The position numbers were made by a program, and so were the translations under genes. From NCBI GenBank assembly GCA_030424845.1, contig JAUHWC010000005.1, positions 51,001 through 115,000 of the forward strand: a stretch of 64,000 nt of DNA, given 5' to 3'. The stretch is from Alphaproteobacteria bacterium (lineage in GTDB: Bacteria; Pseudomonadota; Alphaproteobacteria; Sphingomonadales; Sphingomonadaceae). How positions within the stretch are numbered: the stretch's first letter is position 1; every line of letters starts with the position of its first letter. Under the pieces are notes generated by a model. It did not search any database. It saw nothing but the letters and a program-made list of their open reading frames with translations, and was not told where the DNA came from. Below, piece by piece: positions 20,189 through 29,673 of this stretch.

Positions 20189-21082
20189 AGTGGCGCGCCG
20201 CCCGAGTTCGATGGCGCCGGTGATCCCGGCATCGTCACCCAGGCCCGGCACGACGATGTAGTCGCTCAGACCCGGTATGAGGCGCGGATGTTGGAGATAT
20301 CCGCCTAGCCGCACTTCCACTTGCCGCCGGACCTCCTCGATCAGGCCCGGCGCCTTCATCACCCCGCCACCGAAGATCAGACGATCCGGCATGTGAAGGA
20401 GCACCAGCGTCTTGGCGAAATCGGTCAGATAGGAAGCAATCAGCGGCACGGCATCGCTGTTCTTGTTGCTGACCTGATCAAGCGATGTGCCCCAACGATC
20501 AATGATCGCCGGACCGCAGACCAGCCCTTCCAGGCAATCACCATGAAACGGGCAGCGCCCGGCAAAGGGATCGCGCACCGTGTCATGGGGAACATGGATA
20601 TGCCCCGCCTCAAGGTGCGAAATGCCGCCCCGCGCCTGTCCGCGGTGGAGGATGCCGGTGCCGACGCCCGTGCCCACCGTGGTATAGGCCAGCGTATCGC
20701 ATCCTTGCCCTGCTCCTGAGAGCCACTCGCCAAGCGCAGCGCCGTTTACGTCGGTCTCGACCATGATCGGGGCATCGAATGGCTCAAGCGCATCATGGAA
20801 GCGCGCGCCGCTCCAGCCCGGCTTGGGGGTGGTGGTGAAGGTTCCGTAGGCGGGCGAGGACGGATCGATATCGATCGGGCCGAAGCTGGCGATGCCGAAT
20901 CCGGCAATCGGGCCATGCCGATCCTGCGCGGACATGAAGAACTGCCGCACATCGGGAAATGTCTCGGCAGCGCTGCGGGTATCGATCCTTGCGCGTTCGA
21001 CGATGGTGCCATCCGCACGCGCCAGCGCCAGGACGAACTTCGTACCACCCGCTTCGATGGCGCCGATAAGCTGCTGCGTCAT
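20168..21082 (-). CDS. ROK family fructokinase
   Basis: GAIEAGGTKFVLALARADGTI, TVGTGVGTGILHRGQARGGISHLEAGHIHVP, CPFHGDCLEGLVCGPAI. Confidence 0.92.
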   Translation of the reverse strand: MTQQLIGAIEAGGTKFVLALARADGTIVERARIDTRSAAETFPDVRQFFMSAQDRHGPIAGFGIASFGPIDIDPSSPAYGTFTTTPKPGWSGARFHDALEPFDAPIMVETDVNGAALGEWLSGAGQGCDTLAYTTVGTGVGTGILHRGQARGGISHLEAGHIHVPHDTVRDPFAGRCPFHGDCLEGLVCGPAIIDRWGTSLDQVSNKNSDAVPLIASYLTDFAKTLVLLHMPDRLIFGGGVMKAPGLIEEVRRQVEVRLGGYLQHPRLIPGLSDYIVVPGLGDDAGITGAIELGRRATSAQPGD

Positions 21083-22458
21083 GCGGCACCTCCTATCCCG
21101 GGGTCACCAGGTGCGACGTCGAAAGCAATGGTCAAACGCTCTTCTCCTTCAAAGGGTATCGTCCCGTGCCAGCTGGTGGAGGGAAACAGCGCCAGCCGTG
21201 CAGGCTTTGGCGTGATGTAGTGCAATGGCTCCAGCCCAAGGCCAAGTTCCGGCGGAGGCAGGCCGATTGCCAGATCCCCAGCATGGTCCTCTCCCATCTG
21301 CCGGGGCAGCGCCACATACAAAGCCGAGCTGGCCCAGCCGCGTGGATGTGTGTGGGCACTGTGGTGTCCTCCACTCGCCAGCCGCACCGACCAGCTGCCG
21401 GTGAAACGGATATTGCCCGGCTTGCGACCGAGGAGCGGATGCCCGGCATCGTCAGGCGGCAGCCTGTCGCGCCAGCCTTTCACAGCCTTTTCGATCTTTC
21501 CACGCAGCGCGCCGATAACCGGATCGTGATGCAGCAAAAGGTTCCTGTCGGTCTGGGTTCCGCCGCGAACGGACTGCTCGGGATAAGGCGCATCCATATT
21601 GTGCAGATCCCGCAGGAACGCAGCCAGCTTGCCAAGTGCGTTTTCGCCTAGCGGCAGGTCGACATGGCTCGCGAATAGCGGCTCTCCTTCCAGCCAGCCT
21701 TGCCGGGTATCCTCGGTCAACCTCCAGGCCAGGCTGCAATATGGCCAGAACTGGGGCGCCGCCGGTGTCGAGAGCCGCCGTTCGGCAATTGCCGCGGCCA
21801 GGCCGGGTTCACCGTTGCGCAGGTAGTGCCTGACGCGGAGCAGGTCGAAGCCCGGATCGTCGATCTTCTCCAGTCCGGCGAAAACCGCATCATCGCCTGC
21901 CGCCTGGCCGCTTTCGCAGGAAAGGTATGCCCGGGTCAGGTGTACACCTGACGCATCCGGAAAACGCGCTTCCATCAATTGCTGAACGCGTTCCGCACGC
22001 TCCCATTCATGCGCTGTCGCCAAACGGTGAAACCACGCGATATGTAGTGACAGGTTGCCGGGTTGCGCCACACAGGCGGAAGCATAGGCGCGTTCAGGAT
22101 CGTCATCGCCGCGCGTTGCCCGCAATGTGGCAAGTGTTGACTGCCCCTCCAGCCATGCAGGATCGCGTTCAAGCAAGGCCGTCAGCAGCTTCTCGGCACG
22201 GGCGCCCTGCCCTTCGGAAACCAGCGCGAGCAGGAAATTTCGCAGCACCTCGCGGTTGCCGGGGTTGAGCTGCACAGCCCGCTCGAACAATTCTACCGCC
22301 GGTCGCCAGCTTTCGTAGGCAATCTGTGCCCGCATGAAAGCCGCCAGCGGGTGATCGGGTGCCTTGCGGGTCGCGTCGGTGATTGCTCGCCAGCCTGCCT
22401 CGAGATCCTGCGCAGCGTAGGCAATCCGCGCCCGCTCGAGCAATCGCTCCGTGTCCAT
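21079..22458 (-). CDS. TPR protein with C-terminal putative 2OG-Fe(II) oxygenase domain (PF13759-like)
   Basis: TPR-like N-terminal helices; C-terminal FTGSWSVRLASGGHHSAHTHPRGWASSALYVALP ... LALFPSTSWHGTIPFEGEERLTIAFDV. Confidence 0.75.
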   Translation of the reverse strand: MDTERLLERARIAYAAQDLEAGWRAITDATRKAPDHPLAAFMRAQIAYESWRPAVELFERAVQLNPGNREVLRNFLLALVSEGQGARAEKLLTALLERDPAWLEGQSTLATLRATRGDDDPERAYASACVAQPGNLSLHIAWFHRLATAHEWERAERVQQLMEARFPDASGVHLTRAYLSCESGQAAGDDAVFAGLEKIDDPGFDLLRVRHYLRNGEPGLAAAIAERRLSTPAAPQFWPYCSLAWRLTEDTRQGWLEGEPLFASHVDLPLGENALGKLAAFLRDLHNMDAPYPEQSVRGGTQTDRNLLLHHDPVIGALRGKIEKAVKGWRDRLPPDDAGHPLLGRKPGNIRFTGSWSVRLASGGHHSAHTHPRGWASSALYVALPRQMGEDHAGDLAIGLPPPELGLGLEPLHYITPKPARLALFPSTSWHGTIPFEGEERLTIAFDVAPGDPGIGGAA

Positions 22459-22475
22459 GGCAACCTTGCCGACGT

Positions 22476-24008
22476 TCACACCGGAGGAGCCTTGCAGTGC
22501 CTGTCGATGAACTGCTGGTGGGTCGGCTGTTTGGCTGCCTCGGCCGTCATCGCCGCTCGCAGCTTGCCCAGCCATTCACCAGCGGGCTGGTCTCGATATC
22601 CTGCAACAGGATCGAAGCGTTCGGGCACATTACCCTGGCCGATATGCACGGCGTGCCAGCTGGGAGGGCCAAAAAGATCCATGTCCCGGGCGATATGACG
22701 GCCATAGCGGCGGAAATGCTCGATTTTGAACGCGAGCGTGTCGGGAATCTCCATGTCCCGACAGTAACGCCAAAGCTCGCTGTCATCGCGCTCTGTCAAC
22801 TTGTAGTGCAGCACCAGAAAGTCACGGATTCGCTCGAATTCGGTGCGGGCAATGTAATTGTACTCGTCGCGCACCATCGGATCGAAATCGCGATCCGGAA
22901 ACAGCGCGAGAAGTTTGGAAATGCCCGCCTGGATCAGGTGCAGGCTAGTCGATTCCAGCGGTTCCATGAATCCACTGGAAAGCCCGATGGCGATAACGTT
23001 TCGGTCCCAGAACTTGCGCCGCATGCCGGTAGTGAAACGCAACAGGTTCGGGTCCGCCAACGGCTCGCCATCGAGATTGGCCCGCAATGTCTCCAAAGCG
23101 CCATCGTCATCGATGAACTTGCTGCAATAGACATAGCCATTGCCGATTCGATGCTGGAGCGGAATGCGCCATTGCCAGCCCGCCTCGCGCGCCGTCGAAC
23201 GGGTGTAGGGCGTGAACTCGCCGCCATGCGTGCACGGCATGGCCACAGCCCGATCACATGGGAGCCAGTGCGTCCAGTCTTCGTAACCCGCTTTCAATGC
23301 GCCTTCGATCAACAGCCCGCGAAAGCCGGAGCAGTCGATAAACAGGTCTGCGGACAGTTCGCGGCCGTCCTCCATGGTCACATGGGTGACGAAGCCAGTC
23401 TCGCCATCGAGTGCGACGTCACCGATCTTGCCTTCCACCCGTGTGACGCCGCGCTGCTCCGAATAGCCGCGCAGATACCGGGCATAGCGGCCCGCGTCGA
23501 AATGGAAGGCGTAGTCAAAAGTCGACATGACATTGCGCGGATCGCTGCCGGGAATAGTGAAACGGCCCTCGCGCGCGAGGTTCCAGGCCATCGACAGGGT
23601 ATCGAATTCCCCCGCATCACCCTCGCTGCGGGCCTGCAACCACAGCTGGTGAACGTCGCGGATGTCGAAGGGTTTTCCATGCGGACCGAAGGGATGGAAG
23701 TAGCGGCTGTCTTGCCGCCCCCAGCCGACGAATTCGATCCCAAGCTTGAAAGTCCCCTGCGTCTCCCGCACGAACTCCCGCTCGTCGATGCCCAACATGG
23801 TGTTGAAGGTGCGGATCGGCGGGATCGTCGCCTCGCCTACGCCCACCGTCCCAATGGCTTCGGATTCGACCAGCGTGATCTGGCAGCCCTTTGGCAAGGC
23901 ATTGCACAGCGCCGCCGCCGTCATCCATCCTGCCGAGCCGCCGCCAACCACAAGGATCGAACGGATGGCGTTATCGTCGAGCGGAGCGTTGGAGGCTTTC
24001 GTCATCAC
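22476..24008 (-). CDS. Flavin-dependent tryptophan halogenase family protein
   Basis: [17 protein letters not shown] (GxGxxG), [13 protein letters not shown], and [18 protein letters not shown] (WxWxIP motif). Confidence 0.94.
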   Translation of the reverse strand: MMTKASNAPLDDNAIRSILVVGGGSAGWMTAAALCNALPKGCQITLVESEAIGTVGVGEATIPPIRTFNTMLGIDEREFVRETQGTFKLGIEFVGWGRQDSRYFHPFGPHGKPFDIRDVHQLWLQARSEGDAGEFDTLSMAWNLAREGRFTIPGSDPRNVMSTFDYAFHFDAGRYARYLRGYSEQRGVTRVEGKIGDVALDGETGFVTHVTMEDGRELSADLFIDCSGFRGLLIEGALKAGYEDWTHWLPCDRAVAMPCTHGGEFTPYTRSTAREAGWQWRIPLQHRIGNGYVYCSKFIDDDGALETLRANLDGEPLADPNLLRFTTGMRRKFWDRNVIAIGLSSGFMEPLESTSLHLIQAGISKLLALFPDRDFDPMVRDEYNYIARTEFERIRDFLVLHYKLTERDDSELWRYCRDMEIPDTLAFKIEHFRRYGRHIARDMDLFGPPSWHAVHIGQGNVPERFDPVAGYRDQPAGEWLGKLRAAMTAEAAKQPTHQQFIDRHCKAPPV

Positions 24009-24030
24009 ATCACCTTAGGACCAAGAAAAA

Positions 24031-24059
24031 GGGACCGGTAGCTTGGAGCCACCGGTCCC
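24031..24059 (-). terminator. Rho-independent terminator downstream of the TonB receptor
   Basis: GGGACCGGT...ACCGGTCCC, followed by TTTTTC when read on the minus strand. Confidence 0.75.
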
Positions 24060-24120
24060 CGTGGATTTCCCGGACGCTGGGAGGAGCCGTGCGTCCGGGA
24101 TGGTAGACATCCTTGCGGGA

Positions 24121-26652
24121 TCAGAAGCTCAGGCGAACCGAACCGCTGACATAACGACCGGGCACAGGCGTACCGCTGATGATGGCGGGATTTGCGCCAC
24201 CATCGACCAGGTTGGCACCGTTGCCGCGCAGGTCGTATTCGTTGAAGAGGTTGTAGACGTTGAGCCCGAACTCGAGGTTGTCGATCGGAGTGAAGCGGAT
24301 GGAACCGTTCACGGTCGTGCCACCATCGAATTCACGCCCTGCTTCGTCCACCACGCTGGTCTGGCCGGTTGCGGACAGGCCAAGCGTGACGAGGTCGGCA
24401 AAGTCATAGCTGGCGGACAGCGAATAGCTCAGGTCCGGCAGACGGGGTGCCTTGATGAAGTTTGCCGCACCCGCGCCGCGCTGTTGCGCATCCGAGTAGG
24501 TGGCATTGGCCACCAACAGCAGGCCACCGTTGCGATAGGTGCCGAAGAATTCAAAGCCCTTCGACTCATATTCGCTGTCGATCACGCAGCCACCGGCACC
24601 GCCGGGACAACGGGTTGCCGACAGCTCGAACGTGCTCTGGCTGAAGTCACCCATTAGCAAGGTCAGTTCCGCCGTCCAGGCACCACCACCCAGATCGCCG
24701 CGAGCCTTGGCACCCAGTTCGTACTGGCTGACGAAGTCGACCGAAGGGGTCACGCCATCTGCCGAACAACCGTTGGTGCCAGCAAGAGCTTCTGAACCGG
24801 TGCACAGCGAACCGTCATCGGCGATCTTGCCGCCAAGCGTCTGGCGGTCGGCATTGAAGCGACCACCGCGCGATGCACGGGCGAAAAGCGAGATGTCGTC
24901 AGATGCCTTGAACAGGCCACCCACCGACCAGCTGGTGTAGCTGCGGCTGTAATCGAGCAGTTCACGGTTGCCGTTGGCAGTGATTGCTTCGATCTGCAGG
25001 CCGGGATTGCTCGGATCCGGGCTGACGAGGAAGGTGTTGCCACCGGCAATGGCATAGCCGCTGGCGCTCACCCGCTCAAAGCGGATCGAGGCATCGATGT
25101 TGAACAGGTCGTGGTCGAAAACCAGCTGCGCATATGGCGCGGTGTTGGTGTAGCCGAGATCATAGTCACGGGCACAGCAATCACCCCAGTTGTTGTTGTA
25201 GCCGGAGATGCCCTGGTAGGTGAGCTGGTTGCCGGCAGCGTCGAAGAGATCGAGCTGAGCCGGATTGTCACCTGAGAGTTCACGCGTTGACTTGTTCACG
25301 TGCCAGTCCATCGCAATGGTCTGGTCCATATAGAAGAAGCCGGCACGCGCCGTGATCTGAGAACCTGCGCCGACATCGAATTCGCCCGCCAGGACCAGGT
25401 CGTTCACGAATGCGCCAAGGTCGCGCATGTTGGTGGTCACGTTGACGTTGTTGTCGAGATACTGGCCGGTGAAGGTTTGGCCGGCATTGGGGCCATCGGC
25501 ATAACGGATTTCCGCGACGGTCGAGCCGTTTACCGTGGAACCGATCACGCTGGCAGCCGTGCCCACGTTCATGAACGGCGAGGAGAAGCTGCCGCTGACG
25601 TCAGAGTAACGCGCACGGTTGTCGACGGAGAAGTTGTCGGCAAACTCGAAGTGGAGGTGTGCACCGACATATTGCTGGTCGGTCGAGATACCGTTGATGC
25701 CAACGCGCTCGAACACGCCTTCACGGTTCAGGATCAGCTGTTCCTGGTTGAAGATCGAGTAGTTGGTCTGGCTGCGACCGTCGAATCCCGGGAAGGGACG
25801 CAGGTTGCTGATGTTGGTGCCATCGAAATCGGCCAGCGCCGGAGCACCGGTGTAGTTGATGCCCTGCGTATCGGCGACCTTGAAGAACAGGCGCAGGAAG
25901 GAAGCGCCGTCAGCGAATTCCTTGGTCAGGTTGCCGCGGACCTGAAGGCTGTCGTTGATGGTGTAGCCAACGCCCAGCGCATCGTCGCCGCGCTGGAAGA
26001 AGCCGCCGACGTGGAAATAGAGATCGTCAGCAAGCGGTCCACCATAGCGGAAGTCGAGACGCGTGTCGTTGTAATCGATGCCGCGGTTAAGCTGCACATG
26101 GCCGCCTTCGCGAGCACCGGTGTGGCTGATGTAGTTGATGACCGCACCCGGAGCCTGACTGGCAAAGGTCGTGGCAGAGCCGCCGCGAACCGCTTCCACG
26201 GAAGCAACAGTGGCGTCGAAACGGGTGAAGTAGTCGTTGTTGCCGAACTGGATATCGCCGAACAGCACCAGCGGCAGGCCGTCTTCCTGCAACTGCACGA
26301 ACGGGGCACCACCGGTCGCAACCGGCAGACCGCGCACGGCAATGTTGGCGTTACCGCCTGGGCCTGCGGTGCCCGGGGTCTGGATGCCCGGCAGCAGGCG
26401 CAGGAGCTCTGCTTCCGAGGCAGGCTGGAAGTTGTCGATGATCGAATCGTCGAGCGTGGTGACCGAGATCGAGCTCTCGAGCTGCGACTGGTTGCCAGCC
26501 GAGGCCGTGACCACGATCGTGTTCAGGCCACTGTATTCCCCTTCGGATTCCCCGGCGTCCGAGGTGTCCTGGGCCAAGGCCGGCATGGCGAAAGGCAGTG
26601 CGACGCTCAGGGCGAGCGCAGACGCACAGCTGCGATAGATAGACTTACTCAT
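24121..26652 (-). CDS. TonB-dependent receptor (carbohydrate-locus type)
   Basis: Signal peptide MSKSIYRSCASALALSVALPFAMPALAQ; plug NIAVRGLPVATGG; C-terminal GRYVSGSVRLSF. Confidence 0.94.
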   Translation of the reverse strand: MSKSIYRSCASALALSVALPFAMPALAQDTSDAGESEGEYSGLNTIVVTASAGNQSQLESSISVTTLDDSIIDNFQPASEAELLRLLPGIQTPGTAGPGGNANIAVRGLPVATGGAPFVQLQEDGLPLVLFGDIQFGNNDYFTRFDATVASVEAVRGGSATTFASQAPGAVINYISHTGAREGGHVQLNRGIDYNDTRLDFRYGGPLADDLYFHVGGFFQRGDDALGVGYTINDSLQVRGNLTKEFADGASFLRLFFKVADTQGINYTGAPALADFDGTNISNLRPFPGFDGRSQTNYSIFNQEQLILNREGVFERVGINGISTDQQYVGAHLHFEFADNFSVDNRARYSDVSGSFSSPFMNVGTAASVIGSTVNGSTVAEIRYADGPNAGQTFTGQYLDNNVNVTTNMRDLGAFVNDLVLAGEFDVGAGSQITARAGFFYMDQTIAMDWHVNKSTRELSGDNPAQLDLFDAAGNQLTYQGISGYNNNWGDCCARDYDLGYTNTAPYAQLVFDHDLFNIDASIRFERVSASGYAIAGGNTFLVSPDPSNPGLQIEAITANGNRELLDYSRSYTSWSVGGLFKASDDISLFARASRGGRFNADRQTLGGKIADDGSLCTGSEALAGTNGCSADGVTPSVDFVSQYELGAKARGDLGGGAWTAELTLLMGDFSQSTFELSATRCPGGAGGCVIDSEYESKGFEFFGTYRNGGLLLVANATYSDAQQRGAGAANFIKAPRLPDLSYSLSASYDFADLVTLGLSATGQTSVVDEAGREFDGGTTVNGSIRFTPIDNLEFGLNVYNLFNEYDLRGNGANLVDGGANPAIISGTPVPGRYVSGSVRLSF

Positions 26653-26721
26653 GAATTCCTCTCCCATGATCGACGCCGACTCTTACCTGCCGCGTCCGAC
26701 TCGAGACTTGAATACAAAACC

Positions 26722-26758
26722 TACAATCGATTGCAATCCAAAATTTCAATCGATTGCA
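26722..26758. promoter_or_regulatory. Tandem candidate LacI operators upstream of the TonB receptor
   Basis: CAATCGATTG at 26724-26733 and 26747-26756, 23 bp apart. Confidence 0.8.
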
Positions 26759-26889
26759 ATCGCGCTCGTTCAAGATGTTGCCGTTCTCCGTGGCATGGTC
26801 CGAAAAATCAGTTTGACGTGGAAACTGCGAACATCCCGAGCTCGACGCAGCATACCGGCGAATCCCCGCCGTAGCTTGATCGAACACAT

Positions 26890-26904
26890 ATTATCATATA
26901 ATTG
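26890..26904. promoter_or_regulatory. Candidate GntR/FCD operator (ATTATCATATAATTG) upstream of the sugar kinase
   Basis: Same TTATCATATAATTG string as at 28651-28667. Confidence 0.7.
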
Positions 26905-26935
26905 AGTCGCATGGTTGTCCAGTAGGGTTTTTGCA

Positions 26936-27946
26936 ATGGCGCGAATCGTTTGTTTTGGTGAGATTTTGTTGCGCCTTGCAAGCGCGCCGGAACAATTGTT
27001 GTTGCAAGACAACCGGTTGGAATCCACGTTTTGCGGGGCTGAAGCCAATGTCGGTATTGCCCTTGCAGGTTTCGGGCACGACTGCGCTATGGCTTCGGTC
27101 TTGCCCGACAATGCATTGGGGAAGGCGGCAACGGCCGAGTTGCGCCGGCATGGCATGGACGTTTCGGCCCTCGCTACAGGATACGGAAGGATGGGCCTGT
27201 ATTTCCTGTCCCCGGGCGCAATGGCCCGCACATCCCGCGTTACCTACGATCGGCAGGGGTCCGCGTTTGCGCTCTGCGAAACGGGTCGCTTCGATTGGCC
27301 AAAGCTTCTCCAGGGAGCTGATGTGCTGTTCGTAAGCGGCATCACCCCGGCGCTGGGCACAGGGCCGGACAAGGCACTCTCTGATGCCATTAATTGGGCA
27401 CGTGACGCCGGAGTGAAAGTTGCCTTCGACAGCAATTTCCGCCCTGCCCTGTGGCAAGGCCGCGAAGCCGAGGCTGCCATACGATTGCGCGAGCTGGCTG
27501 AACTGTCGGACGTGGTATTTGCCGGACGCCGTGCCATCGGACTTATGCTGGGTCGGACATTCGACCATCCCGATGGCGACACTGCCTTTGCTGAAGCGAC
27601 CGAGGCGATGTTCGATGCTGCGCCGGATATTCGCCACATCGCCGCGACCCGCCGGACGATCATTTCAAGCGATCACCATCAGTTGACAGCACTATTGGCA
27701 GCCCGTGATGGCGTCTCCCGGTCAAGGACAGTGGACCTTCACCAGATCGTCGACCGGGTCGGAACCGGAGATGCTTTCGCCGCCGGGATCGTTCATGGAC
27801 TAAGCCAGCACCTGCCCGGTAGCGAAATCGTGGAATTTGCCCTTGCCTGCTCGCGATGGGCGCACTCCATCAAAGGGGATTTCCTGCGCGCCGACCTCGC
27901 GGATATCGACACGATGATGGCAGGTAGCAGCGACGTATCGCGCTAA
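26936..27946 (+). CDS. kdgK: PfkB-family sugar kinase, 2-keto-3-deoxygluconate/galactonate kinase-like
   Basis: FGEILLRLASAPEQLLLQ, AEANVGIALAGFGHDCAMASVLPDNALG, DRVGTGDAFAAGIVHGL. Confidence 0.88.
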   Translation: MARIVCFGEILLRLASAPEQLLLQDNRLESTFCGAEANVGIALAGFGHDCAMASVLPDNALGKAATAELRRHGMDVSALATGYGRMGLYFLSPGAMARTSRVTYDRQGSAFALCETGRFDWPKLLQGADVLFVSGITPALGTGPDKALSDAINWARDAGVKVAFDSNFRPALWQGREAEAAIRLRELAELSDVVFAGRRAIGLMLGRTFDHPDGDTAFAEATEAMFDAAPDIRHIAATRRTIISSDHHQLTALLAARDGVSRSRTVDLHQIVDRVGTGDAFAAGIVHGLSQHLPGSEIVEFALACSRWAHSIKGDFLRADLADIDTMMAGSSDVSR

Positions 27947-27948
27947 CA

Positions 27949-28608
27949 CTATCCCTGCAGCTGCGCCTGCGCAGCCCGGAACGCGGCGACAATTTCGCGC
28001 GCATCTGCAGCGACGTCTTCCACCGGTTTGCCGGGCTTGAAGAGCGCGCTGCCCAGGCCGAAGCCCGTCGCACCTGCCTTCAAATAGTCCGCCATGTTGC
28101 CTGCATTGACTCCGCCAACGACAAACACCGGAAGCTCCGGCGGCAACACCGCGCGCACGGCCTTCACCGCAGCCGGAGTAAAGAGTTCTGCCGGGAAGAT
28201 CTTGAGGCCCGCAGCTCCGCTCTCGATGGCGGCGAACATCTCTGTCGGGGTCATGACACCGGGCAAGGCCAGCATGCCAAGGGCATCCGCACGCGCGATT
28301 ATGCGGTCATCGCAATTGGGGGCTACGACCAGGCTGGCGCCCAGTTGCGCAAGATCATCGACGGTCTTGACCGTCATGACGGTTCCGGCGCCGATCATGG
28401 CGCGCGCGTCGAATGCCTCGATGATGGCCGCAATGCTGCGCAGCGGCTCGGGCGAATTCATCGGAACCTCGATCAGTTCGATCCCGGCGTCGATCAGCAC
28501 CTGCGCGATTGCAACCGCCCGCTCAGGCTCCAAACCACGCAGGATTGCGACCAGCGGCAGGCAACGCGAAAAACGATCCCGGACATCCATTCGTTGTTGT
28601 TCCACCAT
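27949..28608 (-). CDS. dgoA: 2-dehydro-3-deoxy-6-phosphogalactonate aldolase
   Basis: LVAILRGLEPERAVAIAQVLIDAGIELIEVPMNSPEPLRSIAAI, GAGTVMTV, KIFPAELFTPAAVKAVRAVLP. Confidence 0.9.
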   Translation of the reverse strand: MVEQQRMDVRDRFSRCLPLVAILRGLEPERAVAIAQVLIDAGIELIEVPMNSPEPLRSIAAIIEAFDARAMIGAGTVMTVKTVDDLAQLGASLVVAPNCDDRIIARADALGMLALPGVMTPTEMFAAIESGAAGLKIFPAELFTPAAVKAVRAVLPPELPVFVVGGVNAGNMADYLKAGATGFGLGSALFKPGKPVEDVAADAREIVAAFRAAQAQLQG

Positions 28609-28650
28609 AGATTCCGCCTCTCCGGCTCATGAAGTCGATTGCCTATCTTC

Positions 28651-28667
28651 CAATTATCATATAATTG
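28651..28667. promoter_or_regulatory. Candidate GntR/FCD operator CAATTATCATATAATTG
   Basis: Inverted repeat CAATTAT-N3-ATAATTG in the divergent dgoA/SMP-30 intergenic region. Confidence 0.78.
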
Positions 28668-28755
28668 CAAGCCACAGAGAGAGGAAGGCGAGAATCAGTC
28701 TGATGGCACAGTTCACGATTGCATCTTTCGCCCTGCCGTGCGGGGACAGAACCTG

Positions 28756-29673
28756 ATGTCACCTCGGCTCAATCCAAGCATAGCATTCACCATCGATGTC
28801 GCCTGCACGCTTGGCGAAGGACCTGTCTGGGACGATCGCCTGCAGTGCCTGTGGTGGACCGACATAGCCGAACAGCGCCTCTATCGATGGAACTGGCATG
28901 ATCGCACGACGACCTGCCTCGACCTGCCCGAAAGGCTTGGCTCTCTCGGCCTCACGAGCGATCAGGAATGGCTTGTCTGCGCCTTTGCCAGCGGCTTTGC
29001 ACTGTTCAACCCGCAAACCGGGGAACATGACTGGCTGCACCAGGCCGAGCCGCACTATCGCGGCATTCGCATGAACGATGGTCGGGTCGATAACCGAGGC
29101 AATTTCTGGGCCGGTAGCATGGTCGAAGATGCCGCCCTTGCCGGTGATGCGAGGGGAACGCTCTACAGGCTTTCGCCAGATGGAACGGTCACGCACCATC
29201 GCGAAGGCATAGGCATCAGCAACGCGATCTGCTTTCCTCCCCACGGAAACTCTCTCTATTTTGCCGACACGCCGACCGGAGAAATACGGGAGTTGCCCTT
29301 GAATGACGATGACACCGTAGGGCCTGCCGCGCCGTTTGCTTCGGTGCAGGGCGCGGGACATCCCGATGGCGCGATTATCGACGCGGAAGGCTGTCTCTGG
29401 AACGCCGAGTGGGGCGCATCGCAGCTGACCGCCTACTGGCCCGACGGGTCGATCCGCCACCATATGCCGTTGCCCGTTTCCCAACCTACGTGCATGGCCT
29501 TCGGCGGACCTGACCTCGACCTGCTCTTTGTCACATCGGCGCGCGAGAATCTGGACGAAGCCGCACTTCGCCAGCAGCCCGATGCGGGCAAGGTGCTCGT
29601 CCTGGCGCAGGCTGGCCGGGGCATTCCGACAGCGCGCTTCCCGCTCGACCAATTGCGAGGACAGATCCGATGA
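28756..29673 (+). CDS. SMP-30/gluconolactonase family protein (likely galactonolactonase)
   Basis: LGEGPVWDDRLQCLWWTDI, RMNDGRVDNRGNFWAGSM, GISNAICFPPHGNSLYFADT. Confidence 0.92.
   Translation: MSPRLNPSIAFTIDVACTLGEGPVWDDRLQCLWWTDIAEQRLYRWNWHDRTTTCLDLPERLGSLGLTSDQEWLVCAFASGFALFNPQTGEHDWLHQAEPHYRGIRMNDGRVDNRGNFWAGSMVEDAALAGDARGTLYRLSPDGTVTHHREGIGISNAICFPPHGNSLYFADTPTGEIRELPLNDDDTVGPAAPFASVQGAGHPDGAIIDAEGCLWNAEWGASQLTAYWPDGSIRHHMPLPVSQPTCMAFGGPDLDLLFVTSARENLDEAALRQQPDAGKVLVLAQAGRGIPTARFPLDQLRGQIR

Noticed and set aside
22476-24008. Halogenase as part of a secondary-metabolite cluster
   Set aside because: No NRPS, PKS, carrier protein or tailoring genes nearby; all neighbours are sugar catabolism or uptake genes.
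22383-24041. 552-aa antisense ORF over the halogenase
   Set aside because: The opposite strand has unambiguous FAD and WxWxIP motifs; the antisense translation has no domain.
25300-26874. 524-aa antisense ORF
   Set aside because: Shadow of the island TonB receptor.
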